Positions 47,811-55,949 of a stretch of 64,000 nt of DNA are shown piece after piece (within the stretch, counting starts at the first letter, position 1; each line of letters opens with the position of its first letter). A program made the translations under genes and the position numbers. Origin of the DNA: CBDFKQ01 sp965248855 (GTDB lineage Bacteria; Bacteroidota; Bacteroidia; Cytophagales; 172606-1); assembly GCA_965248855.1 (NCBI GenBank), contig CBDFKQ010000013.1:62001-126000 (forward strand), given 5' to 3'. Under the pieces are notes generated by a model. It was not told the DNA's origin. It did not search any database and saw only the letters and a program-made list of their open reading frames with translations.

Positions 47811-48506
47811 ATGAAAACTTTAAAATTTATTTTACCTCTGCTCCTGTTTTATTTCATTTCAAATTTAGGATTTGCTCAGCCCGGCTCTAAAAGTTTTGAC
47901 CATAAAGACTTTAATAAAATAAAAGTTTCCGGCAATTTTAATGTAATTGTTAAAAAGGGTGAAGTATTTAAAATTACTGTAACCGGCGAAAAAAGAGATA
48001 TTGATGAAGTAATCAGCGACTTAAAAAACGCCGAATTAACAGTATCTTATGAAAGAAAGTCTTTAAGAACAAAAAGAACAAATATTGAAATTATTTTACC
48101 AAAGTTACAGGCAGTAAACTTTGAAGGCAGCACCAGAGCAAATATAGAACCGGGTTTTAAAATTGATTATTTTAATGTGTATTCATCAGGATCAACGGAA
48201 TTAAATATTGAAATGGAAGCCCAAAAAATGTATCTTGATCTTTCGGGAAACGCAACTTTAAATATAAAAGGAAAGGCAGAAGATTTACAAGCCAATATAT
48301 CGGGTGCTTCTCTTTTAAATGCTTTTGATTTATTGGTTGAAGAGGCTAAACTTGAAGTAAGCGGAACGAGTGGTGTAAGAATCAGCGTTTCGAAATCACT
48401 TTCTGCTAATGCAAGTGGAACTGCTAAAGTAAGGTATAAAGGAAGTCCTTCGCAAATGCAAAATAATGCAAAAGGTTTTGCTTCGATTAAAAAGGAAGGG
48501 ATTTAA
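47811..48506 (+). CDS. GIN domain (DUF2807) secreted protein
   Basis: A 231-residue exported protein with signal peptide (to about 23, ending GFAQ). The rest is one GIN/DUF2807 beta-solenoid with the repeated 'V.GN..V.I..' and 'SG.T.L.I' pattern ('FEGSTRANIEPGF', 'DLSGNATLNIKG'). Similar domains are called head GIN domains or putative auto-transporter adhesins in Bacteroidota. Cell-surface or periplasmic location is likely; role unknown. It follows the aminotransferase gene after 13 nt. Confidence 0.85.
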   Translation: MKTLKFILPLLLFYFISNLGFAQPGSKSFDHKDFNKIKVSGNFNVIVKKGEVFKITVTGEKRDIDEVISDLKNAELTVSYERKSLRTKRTNIEIILPKLQAVNFEGSTRANIEPGFKIDYFNVYSSGSTELNIEMEAQKMYLDLSGNATLNIKGKAEDLQANISGASLLNAFDLLVEEAKLEVSGTSGVRISVSKSLSANASGTAKVRYKGSPSQMQNNAKGFASIKKEGI

Positions 48507-48552
48507 ATTAATAAGGCCTAATGAGAGAAGAAATATGTATATTTTTTTGTAT

Positions 48553-48581
48553 AAAGCTGCCTTATAGATTAAGACAGCTTT
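48553..48581. terminator. Terminator between GIN gene and OYE gene
   Basis: AAAGCTG ... CAGCTTT hairpin (48553-48581), with a longer imperfect stem and T-rich right side. It lies between the convergent GIN and Old Yellow Enzyme genes. Confidence 0.6.
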
Positions 48582-48596
48582 TATATTAATTCTAAA

Positions 48597-49682
48597 TTAT
48601 TTTGATGTTGTATAATCAGTATATCCTTTTTGATCAGGTGTATAAAAAGTATTGGGATCAGGTTGAGCCAATTCTGAATTATTTTTAATTCTTTCTACTA
48701 AATCCGGATTTGAAATATAAGGTCGGCCAAAAGCAATTAAATCTGCAGCATCACTTTCAAGTGCATTTTCTGCCTTTTCTGAATTGTAACCACCACACAA
48801 TATCAATTTACCTTTAAATTCTTTACGAATCATTTTTACAGTTTCCGGATCAACTGCTTGGGCACCTAATCACTGATTGATCTGCCAAATGAATATAAAC
48901 CACATCCAATTTATTTAATTCTTTTGCTAAATAGCTGTAAGTATCGTGAGTTTCTGCATAAGGATGGATATCGCTTGCTGTACCAAAAGGTGATAAACGA
49001 ATGCCGACTTTTTTCTTTTCCTATTGCTTCAATAATTTTTTCAGTAACTTCTAATACAAATTTACTTCTTTTTGCAATTGATCCTCCATATTCATCATTG
49101 CGTAAATTTGTATTTGGTGCGATAAATTGCTCAAGTAAATAACCATTTGCAGCATGAATTTCAACTCCATCAAAACCTGCTTTAATAGCATTTTTAGAAG
49201 CCTGAATATGTTCTTCAATTACTTCTTTTTATTTCACTTAACGTTAATTCTTTTGGAACAGGAAAAGCTTTCATCCCGCCAGCATCTGTATACATTTCAC
49301 CTTTGGCGGCTACAGGAGATGGAGCAACAATCTTTGTACCTGGTTTCATATTCAACTCATGAGAAATCCTACCTGTATGCATAATCTGTAAAAAAACTTT
49401 CCCTCCTTCTTCATGAATTTCGTCTGTGACTAATTTCCATGCATTTATTTGTTGTTCAGTGTAAATACCCGGAATACGGGCATATCCGGTACCATTAGGT
49501 GAAGGGGAAGTACCTTCTGTAATAATTAACCCTGCATTTGACCTTTGTTTATAATATGTAGCAACCAAATCATTTACCTCATTATTATTCACAGCTCTGC
49601 AACGAGTCATAGGAGCCATAACAATATGATTTTTCAATTTTAAATTTCCTAAAGTGGTTTCTGATAAAAGAATTTTTGACAT
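48597..49682 (-). pseudogene. Old Yellow Enzyme family alkene reductase, three frameshifts
   Basis: NADH:flavin oxidoreductase (NemA-like) broken three times. The N-terminal part begins at ATG 49682 ('MSKILLSETTLGNLKLKN') and has 'APMTRCRA'. Removing one T from T5 49226-49230 joins 'LTLSEIKEVIEEHIQ' and the 'FDGVEIHAANGYLLEQFI' block. Removing one T from T6 49009-49014 restores 'EKVGIRLSPFGTASDIHPY'. A +1 (or -2) break near 48870-48873 precedes 'LGAQAVDPETVK', and 'CGGYN' and 'DLIAFGRPYISNPDLVER' end it. The repaired protein would be full length (about 360 aa). Flavin binding is implied by family. Real pseudogene or consensus error cannot be told. Confidence 0.8.
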
Positions 49683-49699
49683 AAATATTAAATTATTTG

Positions 49700-49733
49700 A
49701 AAAAAAAATGCTCATAGAATTATTCTATGAGCA
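49700..49733 (-). terminator. Hairpin-T9 between arsR and OYE (terminator or attenuator)
   Basis: 12-bp stem TGCTCATAGAAT / ATTCTATGAGCA (49709-49733) followed on the minus strand by nine T's. It lies between the ArsR gene and the OYE start. It could end the arsR transcript or control the downstream gene. The perfect symmetry could also serve as an ArsR site. Confidence 0.75.
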
Positions 49734-49776
49734 AGACAAATTTAAACATTTAAAAGTTTCGATGTATTGAAATTAT

Positions 49777-50049
49777 TTATGAAAGCTTTAAAAAAAAATC
49801 GGAAAGCTCTTTCATTTTTTCTTTGTTAATACAAAGAGAAACTGCCCTGCCTTCTTTTTTAGCTATTAATAATTCACTATCTGTAAGTAATTTAATATGA
49901 TGTGAAATGCAGGGTTGAGATAAATCAACTATTTGACTTACTTCAGAATACGATAAATTTTCTTTATTGGCAACTTCAATAATAATTGAAAGTCGTATCT
50001 TGTCTGCAATCGCATTTGCAGCCTTTTCTATAAATTTGCTATCTATCAT
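49777..50049 (-). CDS. ArsR family winged-helix regulator
   Basis: A 90-residue DNA-binding protein. The winged helix-turn-helix spans about 15-75, with recognition helix 'LSQPCISHHIKLLTDSELL' and 'EVSQIVD'. ArsR/SmtB repressors release DNA when they bind metals or, in some members, redox signals. No clear metal cysteine box (ELCVCD) is present; single cysteines are in 'QPCIS' and 'SLCIN'. Located upstream of the OYE gene on the same strand, it may regulate it. Confidence 0.85.
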   Translation of the reverse strand: MIDSKFIEKAANAIADKIRLSIIIEVANKENLSYSEVSQIVDLSQPCISHHIKLLTDSELLIAKKEGRAVSLCINKEKMKELSDFFLKLS

Positions 50050-50076
50050 CTTATTTCTTTCAATAATAACAACTTT

Positions 50077-50466
50077 TTAAGGCCTATCGGTTCTCAAAGC
50101 TGAATCTTTTTGAAATTTAGTAAAAAGATATAAGAAAATAACTCTTGAAAATCTAAAATTAAAAGGAAAGCACACTATAAGAGCAATTGCTGCAGAATAT
50201 AAATAAGTAGCCAGAGAAACGTGCTCTAAAAAAATATTTAATGCTACAGATATTGTAACTACCGAAGCAACCACAAATGCATAACCTATAAACATTGCTC
50301 CAAAAAAGAAACCGGGTTCCTTTTCAAATTTATTATTGCAAACAGGGCAATGAATATGAGTATGCCAAAATTTTAATACTTTCCATAAAGGAAAAGTAAA
50401 AATATCACCTCTTCTACAACGAGGACACTTTTCTAATAATATTCCGCCTATAAGTGATGTCTGCAT
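50077..50466 (-). CDS. DUF983 membrane protein
   Basis: A 129-residue protein with two CxxC pairs near the N-terminus ('EKCPRCRRGDIF' and 'IHCPVCNNKF'), giving a zinc-ribbon-like head. Two membrane helices follow (about 60-85 and 88-110). DUF983 proteins often sit near cytochrome oxidase genes in Bacteroidota and Proteobacteria; the role is unknown. Its start overlaps the end of the small CxxC gene upstream by 19 nt. Confidence 0.85.
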   Translation of the reverse strand: MQTSLIGGILLEKCPRCRRGDIFTFPLWKVLKFWHTHIHCPVCNNKFEKEPGFFFGAMFIGYAFVVASVVTISVALNIFLEHVSLATYLYSAAIALIVCFPFNFRFSRVIFLYLFTKFQKDSALRTDRP

Positions 50467-50697
50467 GGTTTTTTTTTACTGTTTTTGTACCAGAAAAAGG
50501 CAATAGAAGCTATAGCTAAATATGGAACAACAAGTAAATAAAGAATACCTGTATTTAAGCCTGCACCTAATGAGTTTTCACCGCTGTTTACATTGCTTTC
50601 AACTGCAATTTTACACATAGCACATTGAGAAAATAATGGACTAAATGTCGAACTAAAAAAAAACGAAAATAAATATTATTAAAATTTTCACTTTCAT
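50448..50697 (-). CDS. Small CxxC membrane protein near cox genes, frameshifted
   Basis: A gene missed by simple ORF calling. ATG at 50697 gives a signal peptide ('MKVKILIIFIFVFF'). With one base removed from the A9 run 50655-50663 it continues 'SSTFSPLFSQCAMCKIAVES', then 'LNTGILYLLVVPYLAIASIAFFWY', ending at TAG 50448. It is about 80 residues, with one CAMC pair outside and one membrane helix. Similar small proteins with a CAMC motif and one helix occur next to SCO/cox genes in Bacteroidota as I recall them. A copper or thiol role is a guess. Confidence 0.7.
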
Positions 50698-50755
50698 AAT
50701 TAATTATTTTTATCCTAATATAACATTAATAAAAAACTATAAGTTTAAATTCTAT

Positions 50756-51298
50756 TTATAAAAAGGGCTGATTAGGAAAATATACTATTACTCCACTCAC
50801 TGAAACATACAACCAAATTGGATATGCCCACTTTACTATTTTTTTATGTTTTTCAATTTGGTTTGACAAGCCATAATGTAAAGCCAGTAACACAAACCTC
50901 ACTACTACAATTGATAAAATAATATGTGATATCAGGAAAAAATAATATATATATTTTAACCATGCCTCACCACCAAATTTGGTAGATTGATGCGTAATAT
51001 GGTATAAGATGTAAGAAACTAAAAAAAAGAGAGCCGAGTGCAAAAGCAGTTTGCATCATAGACCTTATGTAAATTTACTTTCTTTTGTTTAATAAAAAGA
51101 AAACCAAATAATAAAGCAATTGCAGTTAAACTATTTATGATTGCTATTAGATGAGGAAGTAAGTTTGTCCATTCTCCTAAATAAAATTTTGATTTTATTC
51201 CAATAATAGCTGCAACCGCTAATGGAATCGCTATTGAAAGGATGTTTATTATCTTATATTTACTGTTAGAACTTTCTATTTGAATTGGTATTGTTCAT
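50756..51298 (-). CDS. DUF420 membrane protein, three frameshifts
   Basis: Only the C-terminal 95 residues are open. Three +1 repairs give a full-length DUF420 protein of about 180 residues with four to five membrane helices. GG at 51286-51287 needs to be G, giving 'MNNTIQIESSNSKYKIINIL'. CC at 51063-51064 needs to be C, giving 'VNLHKSMMQTAFALG'. A8 at 51021-51028 needs to be A7, giving 'SLFLVSYILYHITHQ'. The start ATG overlaps the SCO stop (ATGA). DUF420 (CtaM-like) proteins are linked to cytochrome oxidase maturation, and the gene lies right after SCO. Confidence 0.75.
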
Positions 51299-52008
51299 TT
51301 TTTCTCTTGTTTTAGTTCGTGCAAAAGAACTTTAGTTTCCAACACTAATTTATCAATATCTTTACGGGCGGTGCCATTATAAAAACCTCTGATATGACCA
51401 TCTGAATCAACCAAAATACATTTATCAGTATGAACAAACCTATCTTCCAGATTTGTAAAATTTTGATTTTCTTCTTTTGCTGTTACAAAATACCCATAAT
51501 AGGCCATTCGGTAAATTTCTTTTTTTTGTCCGGTTATAAAATACCATTTACCATCAATTGCACCTAAGTTATTAGCATATATTTTAAGGTTTTCAGGTTT
51601 GTCGAACTCCGGGTCTATAGAATAAGAAAGAATTATAACATCCTTTTCTTTTTCGAAAGCTTCCTGAACTCTTTGCATTTCTTTGGACATTAAAGGGCAT
51701 TGACCCGGACATCTGGTAAAAATAAATTCGGCAATATGAATTTTATTTTTAACAAGATTTAAATTTTGTGGCTTTCCATTCTGGTCTATTAAATTAAAAT
51801 TAGGAACGGAATGAAATGCTGTATCATTTATTTCTTTTCCTTTATATATAACTTTTTCAAATTTAATATTACCGGTTGTAGAATCCATTAAAGGAATATA
51901 CCTTGGTAATGTAAAGTGATTTTGACCAAAATTTTTGAGGAACAGAAAAATTAAAACCGGCACCACTAATAAAATTAGCAGGATACCGGTTTTCGTAATT
52001 TTTTTCAT
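51295..52008 (-). CDS. SCO1/SenC copper chaperone
   Basis: A 237-residue membrane-anchored thioredoxin-fold protein that delivers copper to the CuA site of cytochrome oxidase. It has one N-terminal helix (about 8-25), the copper ligands Cys100 and Cys104 in FTRCPGQCP and His193 in RFVHTDKC. All three are present, so copper binding is expected. It is followed by DUF420 (ATGA overlap) and belongs to the cytochrome oxidase assembly part of the cluster. Confidence 0.93.
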   Translation of the reverse strand: MKKITKTGILLILLVVPVLIFLFLKNFGQNHFTLPRYIPLMDSTTGNIKFEKVIYKGKEINDTAFHSVPNFNLIDQNGKPQNLNLVKNKIHIAEFIFTRCPGQCPLMSKEMQRVQEAFEKEKDVIILSYSIDPEFDKPENLKIYANNLGAIDGKWYFITGQKKEIYRMAYYGYFVTAKEENQNFTNLEDRFVHTDKCILVDSDGHIRGFYNGTARKDIDKLVLETKVLLHELKQEKK

Positions 52009-52056
52009 AAAATATATTCACTTAAAACTTAGAAAAATATCTAAGCCTAAAAATTA

Positions 52057-52389
52057 TTAATGGTAAATAGCATGAAAATTAGCAGCACCTTCATCTAATA
52101 AAGCAATTACAAGCCATATCACGAATATTGCCGGCAATACAATAGTCCATATTAAAGATTTTACTTCATGTTTAAGGTGCATGAATTCTCCAACAATATA
52201 AAACGCTTTTACAAACGTCATTAAAACGAATATAGAAACTCTTAACGGGCCATGATGCATAGTAAATGCTATCACGAATTCTATTGCAGTTAAAGCAGAT
52301 AAAATCCAAAATGTTTTCCAGATTACTTTAGTTTGAGGTTTTGCTTTCTCACCCTCAATTTCTGTATGATGTTGATCTACTGTAGTCAT
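52057..52389 (-). CDS. Cytochrome c oxidase subunit IV family protein
   Basis: A 110-residue membrane protein with three helices (about 26-44, 50-70, 80-100). I start at ATG 52389 ('MTTVDQHHTEIEGEKAKPQTK'). The longer reading to 52473 overlaps the preceding cox3 and has no sense as a signal peptide. The helix pattern and 'FVLMTFVKAFYIVGEFMHLKHE' fit the prokaryotic COX4 (CtaF/CyoD-like) family. It is a small structural subunit of the caa3-type oxidase. Confidence 0.85.
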   Translation of the reverse strand: MTTVDQHHTEIEGEKAKPQTKVIWKTFWILSALTAIEFVIAFTMHHGPLRVSIFVLMTFVKAFYIVGEFMHLKHEVKSLIWTIVLPAIFVIWLVIALLDEGAANFHAIYH

Positions 52390-52415
52390 ATAATTAATTA
52401 TGAAAAATCTAAATT

Positions 52416-53192
52416 TTAAACCAGGTAAAAGAAAGTAAATACGAAAACCCAAACTAAGTCGACAAAATGCCAATACAAACCAACTTTTTCAACCATTTCA
52501 TAGTGTTTTCTACCTTCATAAACACCAACTGAAACATTATAAAAAATAATAATATTAATCAACACACCACTAAATACGTGGGTACCATGAAAGCCGGTAA
52601 TAAAGAAAAATAAATCTGCAAATGCCGGAGGACCATATGGATTAATTAATAAATTAGCATGTTCTATTGTTCGGCTAACCCATGCACCATTAATAAATTC
52701 GTTGTATACTGATGGAGTATGAGGGCCATGTATAAAATGTGACCATTCCCAAGCTTGACTACCTAAAAATACAATACCCCCTAAAATTGTCCATAACATC
52801 CATTTTTCAATATCTGCTCTGTCTCTTCTATGACCTGCCTCAACGGCCAAAACCATTGTTACAGAACTTAAAATTAAAACGAAAGTCATAAAACCTACGA
52901 AAACAAGAGGAGCTGAACCATGATAAAATGGAATTGCTTCAAAAACTCTTTCAGGGATAGGCCAATATTCTTGAGAAAAAACAAACTTAGAGGTTTCTCC
53001 AGAAAATGCCGGATGGCGAAAACGGATAAAACCATAAGTAATAAGTAAAGCTGAAAAAGAAAACGTATCTGATAATAGGAAAAACCACATCATTAGTTTT
53101 CCATAACTTGCTTTTAAAGGTTCCTGACCGCCATCCCATATATTTCTGCTTTTAGGTTGCACGGTTTGTAATACCACAGTTGTATTTGACAT
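52416..53192 (-). CDS. Cytochrome c oxidase subunit III (first copy)
   Basis: A 258-residue integral membrane subunit III of the heme-copper oxidase, with about five to seven helices. 'WFFLLSDTFSFSALLITYGFI', 'GSQAWEW' and the C-terminal 'YWHFVDLVWVFVFTFFYLV' (in part) are family hallmarks. It is the larger of two subunit III-type genes in tandem. Subunit III stabilises the proton pump. A possible promoter lies 38-45 nt upstream (53230-53237). Confidence 0.9.
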   Translation of the reverse strand: MSNTTVVLQTVQPKSRNIWDGGQEPLKASYGKLMMWFFLLSDTFSFSALLITYGFIRFRHPAFSGETSKFVFSQEYWPIPERVFEAIPFYHGSAPLVFVGFMTFVLILSSVTMVLAVEAGHRRDRADIEKWMLWTILGGIVFLGSQAWEWSHFIHGPHTPSVYNEFINGAWVSRTIEHANLLINPYGPPAFADLFFFITGFHGTHVFSGVLINIIIFYNVSVGVYEGRKHYEMVEKVGLYWHFVDLVWVFVFTFFYLV

Positions 53193-53229
53193 ATTAATCC
53201 GGGAATTGAAAGATTACGGTTATAAGGTG

Positions 53230-53237
53230 CAAATTTA
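53230..53237 (-). promoter_or_regulatory. Putative internal promoter box inside the cox cluster
   Basis: On the minus strand TAAATTTG (TAnnTTTG) precedes the coding start of the first subunit III by 38 nt, inside a 136-nt gap. It could start a shorter transcript of the cox3-cox4-SCO part of the cluster. No -33 element was clear. Confidence 0.4.
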
Positions 53238-53328
53238 ATAATTGTTATGTTCAGACCTAATTTTTATAATCCAATTGTAAAAAAAAATACAAAATATTAT
53301 TTAATTATAATTGGAACTCCTTGAAATT

Positions 53329-53928
53329 TTATTGATTAAGCAATAAAAATACAAATAAGTAAATCCATAAAAGACCAAGAAAATGCCAAAAGGTTGTACA
53401 CATTTCAATCCATAATGTATTCTTGGAATGGATTGTGTGATTTAATGACTTTGCTAAAATAATAAATAAAAAAAGAACTCCCGCCATAATATGAACCCCA
53501 TGTGCTCCGGTGAGCATGTATAAAAAGGATCCTGAAGGATTACCGGCTAAAAAAACATTTTCTAATTTAAGTGCTTTCCATCCATACCATTGTAAAACTA
53601 AAAATGTTAATCCTAAAAGAGAAGTAAAAACCATCGCTATTGAAATTTGAGATAAATTATCTTTCTTCGCAGAAATATAAGCCCATTGCATAGTAACACT
53701 ACTTAAAATGATAACAACTGTACTCACCCAGAATATATTTGGCATTTGAAAATCAAGCCAGTTACCTTCTGCTCTTCTTACTAAATACGCACTAGTCAAC
53801 GATGCAAAAATCATTATAATGCTTACTATGAAAAGCCACATGGCAAACTTTAAAGGATTCATGGAGAGTGGCATCCTTGGCTCCTCATTCAATAACTCCT
53901 TTTCGAAATTTTTATTAATTGTTGTCAT
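53329..53928 (-). CDS. Cytochrome c oxidase subunit III-like protein (second copy)
   Basis: A 199-residue membrane protein with about five helices. Motifs: 'PLSMNPLKFAMWLFIVSIIM', 'YMLTGAHGVHIMAGVLFL' and 'CTTFWHFLGLLWIYLFVFL'. It is shorter than the neighbouring subunit III, and tandem large and small cox3 genes are common in Bacteroidota caa3 clusters. It probably forms part of the same oxidase. It lies 11 nt from ctaB. Confidence 0.88.
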   Translation of the reverse strand: MTTINKNFEKELLNEEPRMPLSMNPLKFAMWLFIVSIIMIFASLTSAYLVRRAEGNWLDFQMPNIFWVSTVVIILSSVTMQWAYISAKKDNLSQISIAMVFTSLLGLTFLVLQWYGWKALKLENVFLAGNPSGSFLYMLTGAHGVHIMAGVLFLFIILAKSLNHTIHSKNTLWIEMCTTFWHFLGLLWIYLFVFLLLNQ

Positions 53929-53939
53929 AATATAAATAT

Positions 53940-54836
53940 TTAAATCCTGTCAAGTAAAAAGGATATTTGAATTACAGGTAAATACAAAAACGATCCAAAC
54001 ATCATTTGTAAAGCCGCTTTGTCACTACATTTTCGCATTAGGTGAAATGTTTGTGCTAAAAATAAAACTCCACACGTCATTGTAATGATAGCCGAATTTA
54101 TTCCGGTCATCTTTAATTCATACGGAATCCAACTTAATGGCAGTAAAAATAAAGTATATATCATTATTTGAACTGCTGTATCGAAATCCTTTCCACCTTT
54201 AGCAGGTAAAAGTTTAAAATTTGCTTTTTTATAATCTTCATCTAAAACCCAGGCAATAGCCCAAAAATGTGGAAATTGCCAAAAGAATTGTATGGCAAAT
54301 AAAACACCCGGTTCCCAACCAAATTGATTTGTTGCAGCTAACCAACCTATCATAGGAGGAAATGCACCCGGGAAGGCTCCTACAAAAACCGCTATTGGTC
54401 CTACCCTCTTTAAAGGTGTATATAAAAAACCATAAAGTACAAACGATAAAATCGCAACCAGTGCACTTTTATAATTGAAATGAATAAATAATATACTTAT
54501 TGAAATTATAAATAATATCGAACAAAATATTATTGCTTCGTTTATGGAAAGTTTATTGGTAGGAAGTGGTCTGGATTCTGTTCTCTTCATGAGTTTATCC
54601 AGATCTTTCTCTTTAATTTGATTTACGATGTTAGCTGCCCCGGTGATGCAAAAACCCGATATTGCAAATAAAAATAAATCATACCAATTTATTATTTTTC
54701 CGGTTCCTAAAATAAAACCAAAAACTCCGGAAAAGGCAACTAAAGCTGATAATCTGAATTTAAGTAATTCATAATACGCCTTGGCTTTAAAACTAATTTT
54801 ATTTGAAATTTTTATATTTGATTCTATTGTAATCAT
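53940..54836 (-). CDS. ctaB: Heme O synthase (protoheme IX farnesyltransferase)
   Basis: A 298-residue polytopic UbiA-family prenyltransferase that adds a farnesyl group to heme B to make heme O. The prenyl-diphosphate site is 'NIVNQIKEKDLDKLMKRTESRPLP' (in part), with its Asp residues. 'PIAVFVGAFPGAFPPMIGW' is the second block, and nine helices are expected. It is encoded beside ctaA, so heme A is made here for cytochrome oxidase. Confidence 0.93.
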   Translation of the reverse strand: MITIESNIKISNKISFKAKAYYELLKFRLSALVAFSGVFGFILGTGKIINWYDLFLFAISGFCITGAANIVNQIKEKDLDKLMKRTESRPLPTNKLSINEAIIFCSILFIISISILFIHFNYKSALVAILSFVLYGFLYTPLKRVGPIAVFVGAFPGAFPPMIGWLAATNQFGWEPGVLFAIQFFWQFPHFWAIAWVLDEDYKKANFKLLPAKGGKDFDTAVQIMIYTLFLLPLSWIPYELKMTGINSAIITMTCGVLFLAQTFHLMRKCSDKAALQMMFGSFLYLPVIQISFLLDRI

Positions 54837-54848
54837 TAAAATTTAATT

Positions 54849-55910
54849 TTAAATCTTCTTCAATTCGTCCTCATTATTCTGAATTAGCAAAGATAGTAAG
54901 AGAACTGATTGAACACCAAAAATTAAAGCTGCAAATAATAAATGGATAGGTTGAACATATGGGGGAATACTAAAATAATTCATTAAAATACCTGATACTA
55001 TTTCAGTAACAATTAAAAATATAAGAAGTTTTGAAAAATTATAAAAATATATTTTTATATAATTTCTTCTTATAGAATAAAATAATATTATATTATTGAT
55101 TAACACAAGCCACGAAAAAGACCTATGAGTTAAAAAAATATTTCCAAAATTTCCAATCCATTCATTTCTTCTAGATTCGCCCAATTGAATTGAAATTAAA
55201 TCTGTCATTTCTCTAACTTTTGTACCTAACACGATTTGTATTAATGTACAAAGTATACCAAGGATGAGAAGTAATTTTATTTGATTCTTATTTGTACTTA
55301 CAGAATTAAATTCATTTTTATAAGATCGTATAATTGAAAATATAAGAAGGAAAACAATTAATAAGGCAACCAGCATGTGAATTGTTATCAAACCCGGCAA
55401 CAAATTAGTTGAAACTACTAATGAACCCAGCCATCCTTCAAAGCCCACAAAAACTAAGGCATCAAAACATAAAAGTGTGATTATCTTATCTGATTTCCAA
55501 AATGAAAAAGAAAAAATAAAAGTTATAAAAATAAAAATACCGATTAATACTCCAATCACCCTATTCAAATATTCTATAATTGTTTTAGCAGGATTAAATA
55601 TTTCTTCAGAGTAAACCGAAGGATCGTTTAAAATCTTTAAACTTAAATCAGCAAAACCTAATTTTTTAAGATAAATAGATACTTTTTGATTTTTAAGTTT
55701 TCTTTTATTAGAATAAATTTCTTTATAATCTTTAGGTAATTCTTCTTTGGATGTAGGTGGAATCCAAGTACCAAAACACTTTGGCCAATCGGGGCAACCC
55801 ATCCCGGAACCCGTGCTTCTAACTATTCCGCCAATAAATATTAGGAGATAAACTGAAATAATGGTTAGAATACACCACATTCTAAAATTTGAGATATTTA
55901 ATAAAGGCAT
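54849..55910 (-). CDS. ctaA: Heme A synthase (CtaA/Cox15)
   Basis: A 353-residue membrane enzyme that oxidises heme O to heme A, with about eight helices. Motifs: 'GGIVRSTGSGMGCPDWPKCF' (in part), 'RVIGVLIGIFIF', 'FEGWLGSLVVSTNLLPGLITIHM' (in part) and 'TKVREMTDLI'. The heme-ligand His pairs are in 'THRSF' and 'QPIHLLFAALIFG'. Its ATG (55908-55910) directly follows the T tract of a terminator behind coxA, leaving no room for a leader. A second Met at residue 11 ('MWCILTII') could be the real start. Confidence 0.88.
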   Translation of the reverse strand: MPLLNISNFRMWCILTIISVYLLIFIGGIVRSTGSGMGCPDWPKCFGTWIPPTSKEELPKDYKEIYSNKRKLKNQKVSIYLKKLGFADLSLKILNDPSVYSEEIFNPAKTIIEYLNRVIGVLIGIFIFITFIFSFSFWKSDKIITLLCFDALVFVGFEGWLGSLVVSTNLLPGLITIHMLVALLIVFLLIFSIIRSYKNEFNSVSTNKNQIKLLLILGILCTLIQIVLGTKVREMTDLISIQLGESRRNEWIGNFGNIFLTHRSFSWLVLINNIILFYSIRRNYIKIYFYNFSKLLIFLIVTEIVSGILMNYFSIPPYVQPIHLLFAALIFGVQSVLLLSLLIQNNEDELKKI

Positions 55911-55939
55911 AAAAAAAACCTCTCCTAATATTGGAGAGG
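55911..55939 (-). terminator. Intrinsic terminator behind coxA, ending at the ctaA start codon
   Basis: GC-rich stem CCTCTCC / GGAGAGG (55919-55925 with 55933-55939), followed on the minus strand by eight T's that touch the ctaA ATG. It probably ends much of the act-cox transcript. Confidence 0.85.
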
Positions 55940-55949
55940 AAGTTTTAAA

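Noticed and set aside
52390..52473. Longer start of the cox4 gene
   Set aside because: It overlaps cox3 coding sequence and adds residues with no family pattern; ATG 52389 fits better.
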